From Chitinilyticum aquatile DSM 21506 (GTDB lineage: Bacteria > Pseudomonadota > Gammaproteobacteria > Burkholderiales > Chitinibacteraceae): a stretch of 64,000 nt of DNA. The stretch is from positions 57,584-121,583 of the forward strand of contig NZ_KE387261.1 in the NCBI RefSeq assembly GCF_000430805.1, written 5' to 3'. A program made the position numbers and the translations under genes. The notes beneath the pieces were generated by a model that did not search any database, was not told where the DNA came from, and saw nothing but the letters and a program-made list of their open reading frames with translations. Below are positions 9,416-17,499 of the stretch, piece by piece. Positions within the stretch are counted from its first letter, which is position 1; every line of letters starts with the position of its first letter.

Positions 9416-11134
9416 ATGTACAATATTTTTTTCCTGGCCTTGCGGCGCATGCGTGTCCCGCTGATCACGCTCATCCTGATTTACGCGGTGTCGATTTTCG
9501 GCCTTGTGCTGATGGCCGCACCGGCAGGCCAGCCGGCGCTGGATTTCTTCCACGCCTTCTATTTCATGAGTTACACCGCCACCACCATCGGTTTTGGCGA
9601 AATTCCCTATGCATTCTCCATGGCGCAACGGGCCTGGGTGCTGGTATGCATTTATCTTTCCGTCATCGGCTGGACGTACACGCTCGGCAGCCTGCTGGCG
9701 CTCTTTCAGGACAAGAGTTTCCAGCATGCAATGCGGCTGGCGCGCCTCACGCTGAAAGTGCGCCGCATGCCGACACCTTTCTACCTTATTTTGGGCTACG
9801 GGCAGACCGGGCAACTGCTGGCCCGGGCGCTGGATGAGCGCGGCGAGCGCTTTGTGGTGGTTGAAACACGCGAAGAGCGCGTCAATGAAGTGTTGCTGGC
9901 AGGCTACCACGCTGATGTTCCTGCGATTGCCGGTAATGCAGCCAACCCTGAACTGCTGCAGGTGGCTGGTTTGCTCCATCCACGCTGCCGTGGGGTGCTG
10001 GCGGTCACGGGTGATGAAAATGTCAATCTGGCTGCCATGATGGCCTGCCATGCGCTACGGCCCAGGCTGCTTAGTATTGGCCGCTCACGTTCGCTGCATG
10101 TCGGGCGCAATATGTCGTCATTTGGCGCCAACCATGTCATCAACATGTTCGAGACGGTGGGCGTCGAATTCCGCATGGCCTTGCGCTCGCCCAGCCACTA
10201 CCGGCTCTGGCAGACCCTGTGTGCACTGCCGGGCCGACCGATCCCGCCGCTGTTTTGTCCCCAGCAGGGGCTCTGGATCGTCGTTGGTTTTGGCCGCTTC
10301 GGGCATGCGGTCTATCAGGCCTTGCTGCAGCAGGGCATGACGGTGAAAGTGATCGATGAAGAAGGTCACCCCGAGCTGCCGGAAGGTGTCTTGGTGCACG
10401 GCCTTGGGGTGACTGAAAGTGAATTGCGCGCAGCTGGTCTGCGGCAGGCGGTTGGCCTGATTGCCTGCCATGACCACGATGTGAACAACCTGTCGGCCAT
10501 TGCTACCGCGCGAGAAATCAAGCCGGAACTGATGGTGGTGGCGCGACAGAATCTGGCGCAGAACCGCAGTCTGTTTGTGGCCATCAAACCGGATCTCACC
10601 GTCATCCGCAGCCAGATTGTCGCCCGGCAGGCACTGGTGGCGATGACCACACCACTGCTAACCCAGTTTATGGAGCTGGTACAGACCTATAGCGAAAGCT
10701 GGGCCAGCCAGCTGGAGGAGCAATTGCTACTGCTTTGCGATGGCGATGTTCCCGAACGCTGGGCCATCGAGCTGACCGCACAAAACAAGGGGTTTGTGCA
10801 CGCCTTCCTGGCGCAGCCGCTGCCACCGCTACGGTTGGCTGACCTGTGCCGTGATCCGGCCAACCGCGAACGTTCGCTGGCCTGCCTGCCTTTGCTCTAC
10901 CAGTACCAGGGGCATGACATCGTGTTGCCGCAGTCCAGCCAGCAGCTGCAGCTGGGCGCGCGCATCCTCTTTGCCGGCTCGCTGCGGGCGAAGCGCGAAA
11001 TGCAGTGGGCTCTGGAAAGCCCGGTGCTGATTGATTACCTGCGTACCGGCATCGATGCCCCGCGTGGCGCGGTATTCCGCTGGCTCGCGGCGAAAATTGG
11101 CCAGAAAAAAGCCGCCCGAGATAGGACGGCTTGA
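9416..11134 (+). CDS. Potassium channel with two RCK (TrkA-like) domains
   Basis: A 572-residue protein with two N-terminal membrane helices flanking a K+ selectivity filter (T-T-I-G-F-G-E, residues 56-62), then two Rossmann-type RCK_N segments. The first contains G-Y-G-Q-T-G and the second, starting near residue 283, contains G-F-G-R-F-G. A TrkA_C-like tail follows. This is the layout of two-TM ligand-gated K+ channels (Kch/MthK-like) with tandem nucleotide-binding regulatory domains in one chain, so a dimer or tetramer would form the gating ring. It is probably co-expressed with the DUF6394 gene. The 3' end abuts a 49-bp palindromic repeat, 2 bp after the stop. Confidence 0.88.
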   Translation: MYNIFFLALRRMRVPLITLILIYAVSIFGLVLMAAPAGQPALDFFHAFYFMSYTATTIGFGEIPYAFSMAQRAWVLVCIYLSVIGWTYTLGSLLALFQDKSFQHAMRLARLTLKVRRMPTPFYLILGYGQTGQLLARALDERGERFVVVETREERVNEVLLAGYHADVPAIAGNAANPELLQVAGLLHPRCRGVLAVTGDENVNLAAMMACHALRPRLLSIGRSRSLHVGRNMSSFGANHVINMFETVGVEFRMALRSPSHYRLWQTLCALPGRPIPPLFCPQQGLWIVVGFGRFGHAVYQALLQQGMTVKVIDEEGHPELPEGVLVHGLGVTESELRAAGLRQAVGLIACHDHDVNNLSAIATAREIKPELMVVARQNLAQNRSLFVAIKPDLTVIRSQIVARQALVAMTTPLLTQFMELVQTYSESWASQLEEQLLLLCDGDVPERWAIELTAQNKGFVHAFLAQPLPPLRLADLCRDPANRERSLACLPLLYQYQGHDIVLPQSSQQLQLGARILFAGSLRAKREMQWALESPVLIDYLRTGIDAPRGAVFRWLAAKIGQKKAARDRTA

Positions 11135-11135
11135 T

Positions 11136-11183
11136 GGGTATGTCGCTGTAGCCTTTTATTGGAAAGGCCAATGGCCTATACCT
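11136..11183. repeat. 49-bp palindrome family, copy 1 (48 bp)
   Basis: Fits the layout GGGTAT-N9-GCC-N12-GGC-N9-ATACCT, with one base fewer in the centre. GGTAT pairs with ATACC and GCCTTT pairs with AAAGGC. It lies between the convergent channel gene and trpC. No T-tract follows on either side, so it is not an ordinary terminator. Confidence 0.8.
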
Positions 11184-11196
11184 TGCAATTCCGGGT

Positions 11197-12012
11197 TTAG
11201 TCGGCGATGCCCGGATAAGCCGGCTCGAACAGAGCCTGCAGGGTTGCGCCCGGTTGCGGCTGCTTCATGAAGGCTTCACCAACGAGGAAGGTGTGTACCT
11301 TGTGGTCGCGCATCAGTGCCACGTCGTCCGGCGCCAGAATGCCGGATTCGGTGACGACGATACGGTCTTGCGGAATGCGCGCGAGCAGATCGAGTGTCGT
11401 CTGCAGGGTTACTTCAAAGGTGCGCAGGTTGCGGTTGTTGATGCCTGTTAGCGGTGTCTTCAGCTGCAGCGCGGCGTCCAGCTCTTCGCCGTTGTGAACT
11501 TCCACCAGCACGGCCATGCCCAGGCTGTGGGCGATGGCTTCGAAATCGCGCATTTCCGCGAGGCTGAGTTCGGCGGCGATCAGCAGGATGCAGTCGGCAC
11601 CCCAGGCGCGCGCTTCGAAAATCTGGTATTCGTCGACCATGAAGTCCTTGCGCAGTGCCGGCAGCGTGCAGGCGCCGCGGGCGGCCTTCAAATAATCCAC
11701 GTGGCCCTGGAAGTAGGGCGCGTCGGTCAGCACCGACAGACACGCCGCACCATGGGCGGCGTAATCGGCAGCATGGTCAGAAGGTCGGAAATCGGCGCGA
11801 ATCACGCCCTTGGACGGGCTGGCCTTCTTGATTTCGGCGATGATGCCCGGCAGGCCGGCGGCATGCTTGGCGCGCAGTGCGCCGACAAAATCACGCAGGT
11901 CGGCACCGTTTGCCTCGGCCTGGGCACGGATTTCGGCCAGCGGGATTTTGGCCTTGGCAGCAGCGACTTCCTCGCGCTTGGTGGCCCAGATTTTTTTCAG
12001 GATGTCGGACAT
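11197..12012 (-). CDS. trpC: Indole-3-glycerol phosphate synthase
   Basis: Converts CdRP to indole-3-glycerol phosphate in tryptophan synthesis. The 271-residue single-domain TIM barrel shows [13 protein letters not shown] (beta-1), the [10 protein letters not shown] block, the [10 protein letters not shown] block and V-T-E-S-G-I near the end, all IGPS catalytic signatures. It is monofunctional (no TrpF fusion) and stands alone here without trpD or trpG. The upstream region holds a G10 homopolymer (12125-12134). The ATG at 12012 fits the usual M-S-D-I-L-x-K-I start. Confidence 0.95.
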   Translation of the reverse strand: MSDILKKIWATKREEVAAAKAKIPLAEIRAQAEANGADLRDFVGALRAKHAAGLPGIIAEIKKASPSKGVIRADFRPSDHAADYAAHGAACLSVLTDAPYFQGHVDYLKAARGACTLPALRKDFMVDEYQIFEARAWGADCILLIAAELSLAEMRDFEAIAHSLGMAVLVEVHNGEELDAALQLKTPLTGINNRNLRTFEVTLQTTLDLLARIPQDRIVVTESGILAPDDVALMRDHKVHTFLVGEAFMKQPQPGATLQALFEPAYPGIAD

Positions 12013-12124
12013 GGCACGGCTCGGTTGGCGTTTCGCGAAAGGAGCTTTTTACCACAAATCGGGCCGATCTTCCTGCAGTAGCGGCAAATTGCCGGCTCGG
12101 ACAGGTTCTGGCATGCGTCCGGGC

Positions 12125-12134
12125 GGGGGGGGGG
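12125..12134. repeat. G10 homopolymer tract upstream of trpC
   Basis: Ten consecutive G bases on the plus strand (C10 in the trpC sense), 113-122 bp upstream of the trpC start and 17 bp past the stop of the preceding minus-strand gene. Such tracts slip readily during replication. Confidence 0.9.
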
Positions 12135-12151
12135 CGCTGCCGGTGTGGAGA

Positions 12152-12604
12152 TCAGGTGCGCATGGCGCGCTGGTAGTGCAGGCAGTGTGCCGTGTAGCGT
12201 TCCGGCGTGATGTTGGGCAGTCCGAACGCATGCAGCGTGCCGGCGGCATCACGGACCTCGATGCGATAGCCTACAGTAATCCCCTGCTCGGATTCCACCG
12301 GCAGGATCTGGTTGCTGGCAATGTCAGCCCACGGCAGCAAAGTACCATCACGCAGCGTGATGCCGGCGGCCGATAGTGTCAGCATCGGCTTGCCCGACTG
12401 CAGCAACTGCGGCAGCAGTGTGGCGAGTGGATACAGAATGCACAGTGCGCCCAGCCCGTAGACCGCCAGTAGCGCGATCCGGTTGTCGGTTTCGGCAAAG
12501 CGTGCGCAGAACAGGATGAACGTACCCAGCAGCAGGCAGCCGACCAGGCTAACAATGCGGGCGAAGCGTTTGGCATAGATGGGAGTGGTGGAAGGAATGC
12601 TCAT
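12152..12604 (-). CDS. Membrane protein with PH-like domain (STM3941-like)
   Basis: A 150-residue protein with two closely spaced membrane helices (about residues 18-38 and 45-65) followed by a beta-rich cytosolic segment. The latter has I-T-L-R-D-G-T-L-L-P-W-A-D-I, the pattern seen in STM3941/YcxB-type bacterial PH-like domains. Function is unknown. A longer frame extends upstream to 12667, but those extra codons run through a 49-bp palindromic repeat and a better start is the ATG at 12604. The gene is upstream of trpC on the same strand with a 139-bp gap. Confidence 0.6.
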   Translation of the reverse strand: MSIPSTTPIYAKRFARIVSLVGCLLLGTFILFCARFAETDNRIALLAVYGLGALCILYPLATLLPQLLQSGKPMLTLSAAGITLRDGTLLPWADIASNQILPVESEQGITVGYRIEVRDAAGTLHAFGLPNITPERYTAHCLHYQRAMRT

Positions 12605-12623
12605 GCCTGTTTCTCGTTGATAG

Positions 12624-12672
12624 GGGTATTGCCATGTGGCCAATATTAATAAATGGCTACAGAGCAATACCC
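12624..12672. repeat. 49-bp palindrome family, copy 2 (near-perfect example)
   Basis: A model copy: GGGTATTGC pairs perfectly with GCAATACCC (9 bp), then a 2x2 internal loop, then TGTGGCCA with TGGCTACA (8 bp, one G-T), enclosing an AT-rich 11-nt loop. It sits just upstream of the PH-like gene start and downstream of the TerB gene. Confidence 0.9.
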
Positions 12673-12701
12673 GATGTATTCCCGAATGAAGCCCGGGCGG
12701 A

Positions 12702-13145
12702 TTACATCTTGTTCTTGATCAGCATCACTTCGATGATCGACACGGCTGTGGACTGATCGAGCTCCAGTGCGGTCACGATGCGCTCCAGCACTTCCTTTTC
12801 TTCATCTTCCAGCTCGCCATCGGCCAGCACGATGTCGGCCACGCAGGCGAACGCAGTCGGGCGCAGTTCTTTCGGGATGCCGGCCGAGCCCAGCTTCACC
12901 AGTTCGTGCGGACCCTTGCTTTCCAGGGTGGCGAAGGCTTTGTCGAACAGCTTTTCCAGCTTGCCATCATTGATTTCGTCGAACATTTTCAGACGTGCGA
13001 TGTACGTCATGATCGAGCGGCCTTCCTGATTGGATACGCAGCCATCCGCACCGGCAGCGGCGATACACAGGTTGACGAATGCGCCCTGAACGCTTTCATC
13101 ATTGGTTTTGGTAACCAGACCGAAGGCTTTATCGAGCAGACCCAT
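12702..13145 (-). CDS. TerB-family protein
   Basis: A 147-residue acidic, all-helical protein of the TerB/DjlA N-domain type. The paired A-A-x-G-A-D-G-C-V-S-N-Q-E (about residues 31-43) and D-I-V-L-A-D-G-E-L-E-D-E-E-K (about 103-116) motifs are the two metal-binding-like D-G-x(n)-E repeats of TerB. Family members take part in tellurite or stress complexes with Ter proteins, but no other ter gene is adjacent, so a tellurite role is not claimed. A second TerB-like gene occurs at 52286-52696. Start ATG at 13145. Confidence 0.75.
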   Translation of the reverse strand: MGLLDKAFGLVTKTNDESVQGAFVNLCIAAAGADGCVSNQEGRSIMTYIARLKMFDEINDGKLEKLFDKAFATLESKGPHELVKLGSAGIPKELRPTAFACVADIVLADGELEDEEKEVLERIVTALELDQSTAVSIIEVMLIKNKM

Positions 13146-13390
13146 ATTACGTACTCCGAAAGGATGTGGATTGGAGGCCGCAGGATCGCTTATTTTTTCG
13201 TTGCTGGTAAAGTGATCGTGATTACATGTTGTGAAAATGAAATATATGAGTAAGCAAGTGATTCGATGCTGATGCTTGGCTGCTGCGTGGTCTGGAAACC
13301 ATGCCTAGGGTCTGAAATTCGGAAGATGTACTGGCAGATATGACACGAACCAATGTCCTTGCTCTTGTTTAGTGTGTCGGTTTCGGTTGA

Positions 13391-14395
13391 TTACGGCTCT
13401 GCGGGTTCGCCATCGCCCGTTCTGCAGATGGCATTCTGGATGCCGAGCTGTTCCGCATTGAGCTGGTTCAGCGAAAAATACACGGCAGCTTCCTGCCCGG
13501 TGGCGCGGCACCACAGTACCCTGCGCTGCGCGATCTCGGCGCTGCTGGCCGGGCAGAAGCGGCTGCCGGTGGCACCGGGCTGTTCGTTGAATACTTCGAC
13601 GACGCCCAGCCAGGACTTGGCCGGCAGGGTGGTACTGATTGCGTGGAGATACAGTCGCGTGTCGGGTCGGGGCGTGCGGGCAACGCCCTGGCCATCCTGG
13701 ATCAGCCAGATGATGCCGCTTTGGCGGTGCAGTTGCGCCAGCATGCGGGCAAAGTCCTGCGGTTTGCCGTGGCCGCCGAAAAAGGCCGAGGCATATACCG
13801 GCCGTCCGGGGGTGAGGCGCTGCAATTGCCGCACGCTGCGTTGCAGGTGGTCGGCCAGCATCGCTTGGCGCTGCGGCGTGCGCCAGTTCAGGTCGTCGAT
13901 TTCTTCCGGCAGATACCAGCCGGCCAGCAGCTGGCCCGATTGCTGCCGGTGCATGTTTTCTGCTTCCTCCAGATTCAGCCGGCGCAGCGAGGCCAGATAA
14001 CCGGATAGTGCGCAGTCATCCTGCGCAATCATCCTGAAGTAAGCCGGGTCGGCATACAGGCCGTGAATCCGCTGCAGGCGCCTGGCGTTCTCGAGCAGGG
14101 CTGGCAGCCAGCCCGAGCCATCGGCAGGCCAGAAGCGGGTTTCGCCGTGGCGGCTCCATTGCAGCAGCACACTGGTATAGCCATCGCTTGCCAGCTTCGC
14201 GGCGACCGTTTCGATCTGGTCACTGCTCAGGCTGCTGTGCGCATTCCAGGGCTGGTAAATGCCGATGTGCTGCGCGGCCTGCCGGCAGGGCGCTGCCAGC
14301 AGGGGCGCGGTGAGCAGCAGGCCTGCAGCCAGCAGCCCGCCCCTGATCAGTACCCTGGCCAGCACTTGCTGCGGTGTTCTGATATACATCTCCAT
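13391..14395 (-). CDS. Secreted DUF4434 (glycoside hydrolase-like) protein
   Basis: A 334-residue protein with a signal peptide (M-E-M-Y-I-R-T-P-Q-Q followed by a hydrophobic core ending L-L-A-A-P-C). The mature part has a TIM-barrel-like order of motifs: G-I-Y-Q-P-W near the start, L-L-Q-W-S-R-H-G, G-W-Y-L-P-E-E-I-D-D and a late W-L-G-V-V-E-V-F-N segment, as in DUF4434 proteins, which are often found with exopolysaccharide genes. The W-Y-x-x-E-E acidic pair is a candidate catalytic site. It follows wecB by 73 bp, so a role in amino-sugar polysaccharide turnover is plausible but inferred. Its start codon touches the edge of a palindromic repeat; the ATG at 14389 is an alternative. Confidence 0.7.
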   Translation of the reverse strand: MEMYIRTPQQVLARVLIRGGLLAAGLLLTAPLLAAPCRQAAQHIGIYQPWNAHSSLSSDQIETVAAKLASDGYTSVLLQWSRHGETRFWPADGSGWLPALLENARRLQRIHGLYADPAYFRMIAQDDCALSGYLASLRRLNLEEAENMHRQQSGQLLAGWYLPEEIDDLNWRTPQRQAMLADHLQRSVRQLQRLTPGRPVYASAFFGGHGKPQDFARMLAQLHRQSGIIWLIQDGQGVARTPRPDTRLYLHAISTTLPAKSWLGVVEVFNEQPGATGSRFCPASSAEIAQRRVLWCRATGQEAAVYFSLNQLNAEQLGIQNAICRTGDGEPAEP

Positions 14396-14442
14396 GTACT
14401 GGCTCCAAGGCTTTGGCTGGAAATGGCTGTGGTCAGATACCC
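14394..14442. repeat. 49-bp palindrome family, copy 3
   Basis: Read on the minus strand it is GGGTAT-N9-GCC-N13-GCC-N9-GTACAT. The first arm is canonical; the second arm has drifted (GGC to GCC). It fills the wecB/DUF4434 intergenic gap and overlaps the first bases of the downstream start codon. Confidence 0.7.
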
Positions 14443-14468
14443 ATGAAAACGCGCGTCGTGTGGCGGGG

Positions 14469-15611
14469 CTAAGCCGGATGTTGCCACTGGCGGATGATGG
14501 TGACGATTTTTGCTGCCGCATCGCCATCGCCATACGGGTTGCCGGCCTGCGCCATGGACTGGTAAGCCGCGTCGTCGTCGAGCAGCCGGCTGACTTCGCT
14601 GACGATGCGTGCCGTATCGGTGCCGACCAGACGTGCCGTGCCGGCGGCCACAGCTTCGGGGCGCTCGGTGGTGTCGCGCATCACCAGCACCGGCTTGCCG
14701 AGTGTGGGGGCTTCCTCCTGGATGCCGCCGCTGTCGGTGAGTACCACATGCGCGCGCTTGAGCAGATAGACAAAGGGCAGATAATCCTGCGGGGCAATGA
14801 GATGCACATTGGCGATGCCATCCAGCGTGGCCTTCACCGGCCCCTGCACATTCGGGTTCAGGTGCACCGGATAGATGATCTGCGTGTCCGGCCGCGCAGC
14901 TAGTGTTGCCAGTGCCTGGCAGATCTGCAGGAAGCCGCCGCCAAAATTCTCGCGGCGGTGGCCGGTGACGAGCACCAGCTTTTTCGCCGGGTCAATGAAG
15001 GGAAACTGCGCGGCGAGATGGCCCGCCAGTGCCGCATCGCTGTCGATGCGACGGCTGACGTCGAGCAGTGCGTCAAGGACCGTGTTGCCGGTAACGAAAA
15101 GGCTGGCTGGCTCGCGGCCTTCGCGCAGCAGATTGTCGGCCGCTTGCGGTGTGGGGGCGAAATGCAGGCGGGCAAACAGGCCGACGACGGAACGGTTGAG
15201 TTCTTCCGGCCACGGTGCATTCAGATCGCCGGTGCGCAGGCCCGCCTCGACATGGCCTACCGGGATGCGCTGGTAAAAGGCGGCCAGACCAGCCGCCAGC
15301 GTGGTCGAGGTATCACCATGCACCAGCACCAGATCGGGTTTGCAGTCTTCCAGCACGTCACGCACACCCTGCAGTGCGCGTGCGGTGAGGTCGGTCAGGT
15401 TCTGGCCGGGCTGCATCAGGTTGAGGTCGTAGTCGGGCGCCAGGCCGAAGAGCTGCATCACCTGGTCGAGCATTTCGCGGTGCTGCGCGGTCACGCAGAC
15501 CTTGCAGTCCAGATCGGGGGCTGCCTGCAGGGCCAGCACCAGCGGCGCCATCTTGATCGCCTCGGGGCGGGTGCCGAATACACAGAGTATGGTTTTGCGG
15601 GCCTTGCTCAT
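14469..15611 (-). CDS. wecB: UDP-N-acetylglucosamine 2-epimerase (non-hydrolysing)
   Basis: Interconverts UDP-GlcNAc and UDP-ManNAc, supplying ManNAc units for surface polysaccharides. The 380-residue enzyme begins with [13 protein letters not shown], then [19 protein letters not shown], and T-D-S-G-G-I-Q-E-E, all WecB active-site blocks. I chose the ATG at 15611, which has an AAGGA site 7 bp upstream; an in-frame extension to 15677 has no family support. The DUF4434 gene lies downstream on the same strand. No other nucleotide-sugar genes are nearby. Confidence 0.95.
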   Translation of the reverse strand: MSKARKTILCVFGTRPEAIKMAPLVLALQAAPDLDCKVCVTAQHREMLDQVMQLFGLAPDYDLNLMQPGQNLTDLTARALQGVRDVLEDCKPDLVLVHGDTSTTLAAGLAAFYQRIPVGHVEAGLRTGDLNAPWPEELNRSVVGLFARLHFAPTPQAADNLLREGREPASLFVTGNTVLDALLDVSRRIDSDAALAGHLAAQFPFIDPAKKLVLVTGHRRENFGGGFLQICQALATLAARPDTQIIYPVHLNPNVQGPVKATLDGIANVHLIAPQDYLPFVYLLKRAHVVLTDSGGIQEEAPTLGKPVLVMRDTTERPEAVAAGTARLVGTDTARIVSEVSRLLDDDAAYQSMAQAGNPYGDGDAAAKIVTIIRQWQHPA

Positions 15612-15796
15612 TACAGTGTCCTTCCGTGCGTGGATGCCTGCCATTCTAGGAGGCTGCGGCACACCGGCGCGCGGCATTTGTGCCGGGCGGTTTAGTTAGC
15701 TGCATCACAGCAGCAATACAAATCATTACGGGATAGTAAGATTTTCTGGTATATAACTGCTACCAAAATTTCACTGGCTGTTTACAAGGTAAAGAA

Positions 15797-17149
15797 ATGA
15801 ACAAGATTCTGCTGGGTGGTGTCGCTGTTGCCGTACTGGGCGCAGGTGGCTATGCGGGCGCGACCTTTTATGCGGGGCAACGCATTGACGGCGCTTTCGA
15901 GCGCAATGCGGCTGAACTGGGCAAGTATCCGATCATCAAGATCGTCAAGCGCGACTTCCAGAAGGGCTTTCTGACTTCGGTGGAAAACGTGACCTACCGC
16001 ATCGGTTGTGAAACCGGCCTGGAAGGCAGCATGCTCGATGGCGCTACCGGCACCGTCACGCTGCGCAATACCATCAGCCACAACCCGTTCGCGATGTCGG
16101 TCAAGACCGAAATCGTTTACGATGAAACCACCCGTGCTGAACTGGCCAAGGTCTTCAAGGGCCAGGACCCGCTGTCCATCGTGACCCGCATTTCGATGAA
16201 CGGTGATTACCAGACCGACATCAGCAGCCCGGCCTTCGTGCATAGCGAAGGCGGCACCAAGGTCGACTGGAAGGGCATCAATGCCAGCATCAAATCCAAT
16301 CAGGGCTGGAGCTTTGTCGATACCACACTGAAACTCGGCGGCCTCGCGGTCGACAATCCCGAGAACAAGGAAAAATTCGTGCTGGGCGAGCTGACGTACA
16401 GCGCCAACCAGGTGAAGTCGGCTGAAGGTCTGTATGGCGGCAAGGGCCAGATGACGCTGGCCGGCATCGAAGCCAGAAGCGAAGGCGGCGAGTTCGGCGG
16501 CAAGTCGTTTGACTTCAAGACCGGCAAGCTGGAGCTCAGTAGCGACACCAAGGTGGAAGGCGGTTTCGTCAACGGCAACGCGAAAGGCGGCGTGGCGGCT
16601 CTGACGCTCAACGGCAAGCTGCTGGGTGACGTGAGCTTCGATTATGCGCTGGAGCGCATCGATGCCGCTGCCGTGAAGAAGATCAACGACATGTCGATCA
16701 ACGGGATGCTGCAGTGCAAGGCCGATCCGGTGAAGGATATGGAGATCGTGCAGCAGGCGCTGCTGGCCATCGTGAAGAAGGATCCGAAGTTCTCGCAGAA
16801 GTTTGCGCTGAAGACCGCGGAAGGCGAAAGCCAGCTGGCCATGCATCTGGCCAGCAAGGGCGTGTCGGATCAGGACCTGAACAGCATCGATACGCTGCTG
16901 CCCAAGCTCGATGGCGGCCTGAACATCCAGGTACCGCAGGCACTGGTCGAGCGCGTGATCCGCGAAACCAGCGCGGCTGAAGAAGCCGACATGATGCTGG
17001 CCATGTTCCAGGAACAGCTGAATCAGGTCGTTGCACAGGGCTTTGCCCAGACCGACGGCAAGCTGATCAAGTCGAAATTCGAGCTGAAGGGCGGCGCCAT
17101 GCAGCTCAACGGCCAGCCCTTCGATCCGCGCCAGCTGATGGGCATGTAA
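15797..17149 (+). CDS. DUF945 (YdgA-like) periplasmic protein
   Basis: A 450-residue protein with an N-terminal uncleaved anchor or signal segment (residues 4-25) followed by the DUF945 region: Y-A-G-Q-R-I-D near residues 26-32, R-D-F-Q-K-G-F-L-T-S about 50-60, then a long beta-rich domain and a C-terminal helix-rich part. YdgA-like proteins sit in the periplasmic face of the inner membrane; function is unknown. The gene is monocistronic, 185 bp downstream of the divergent wecB start, and ends at a strong terminator. Confidence 0.85.
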   Translation: MNKILLGGVAVAVLGAGGYAGATFYAGQRIDGAFERNAAELGKYPIIKIVKRDFQKGFLTSVENVTYRIGCETGLEGSMLDGATGTVTLRNTISHNPFAMSVKTEIVYDETTRAELAKVFKGQDPLSIVTRISMNGDYQTDISSPAFVHSEGGTKVDWKGINASIKSNQGWSFVDTTLKLGGLAVDNPENKEKFVLGELTYSANQVKSAEGLYGGKGQMTLAGIEARSEGGEFGGKSFDFKTGKLELSSDTKVEGGFVNGNAKGGVAALTLNGKLLGDVSFDYALERIDAAAVKKINDMSINGMLQCKADPVKDMEIVQQALLAIVKKDPKFSQKFALKTAEGESQLAMHLASKGVSDQDLNSIDTLLPKLDGGLNIQVPQALVERVIRETSAAEEADMMLAMFQEQLNQVVAQGFAQTDGKLIKSKFELKGGAMQLNGQPFDPRQLMGM

Positions 17150-17168
17150 TCATCCCTGCAGTACAAAC

Positions 17169-17197
17169 AAAAAAGCCCGCGCCATGCGGGCTTTTTT
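17169..17197 (+). terminator. Rho-independent terminator after DUF945 gene
   Basis: Twelve-base-pair arms (AAAAAAGCCCGC and GCGGGCTTTTTT) around a 5-nt loop, followed by T bases. Because both sides carry A/T tracts it could act on both strands. Confidence 0.9.
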
Positions 17198-17223
17198 GTG
17201 CCACACCCCTGATATACATTGCA

Positions 17224-17272
17224 CTGTATTTGCATGTGGCCATTTTATATAAATGGCTGTGGATGTATACCC
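17224..17272. repeat. 49-bp palindrome family, copy 4
   Basis: CTGTAT-N9-GCC-N13-GGC-N9-ATACCC. The inner arms GCCATTT and AAATGGC pair perfectly around TATAT. The flanking GATATACAT at 17211-17219 can pair with ATGTATACC at 17263-17271 with one mismatch, giving a longer alternative hairpin. It lies between the DUF945 terminator and the narK1 leader. Confidence 0.85.
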
Positions 17273-17362
17273 GGCATAAGACTGCCATCAGTTCGGGTTC
17301 TTTGTGGGAACGCCTGCCTGCCACGGCATGTCGGCCACGCTCCGTCCAGTAGGCCGAAGGAA

Positions 17363-17376
17363 CTAGGCTTGCCTAG
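17363..17376. promoter_or_regulatory. Short palindrome in narK1 upstream region
   Basis: CTAGGC-TT-GCCTAG is a perfect 6-bp inverted repeat 124-137 bp upstream of the narK1 start. It does not match FNR, NarL or NsrR consensus sites; it may be an unrecognised operator or chance. Confidence 0.3.
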
Positions 17377-17499
17377 GCTGATCTGCCGTCAGCCTAATCC
17401 TCTTGCCAGCACCTGACCGCTCCCTCCGATGAATGCCTGCGGCGTGCCGCTGCGCCTATGCTTGTCCACATCGCGCAAAAGGTTTTTCGGGAGGTGGAC

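Noticed and set aside
15740..15790. Possible palindrome copy upstream of the DUF945 gene (GGTATATAACTGCTACC)
   Set aside because: Spacing and inner motif do not fit the 49-bp grid; likely part of the promoter.
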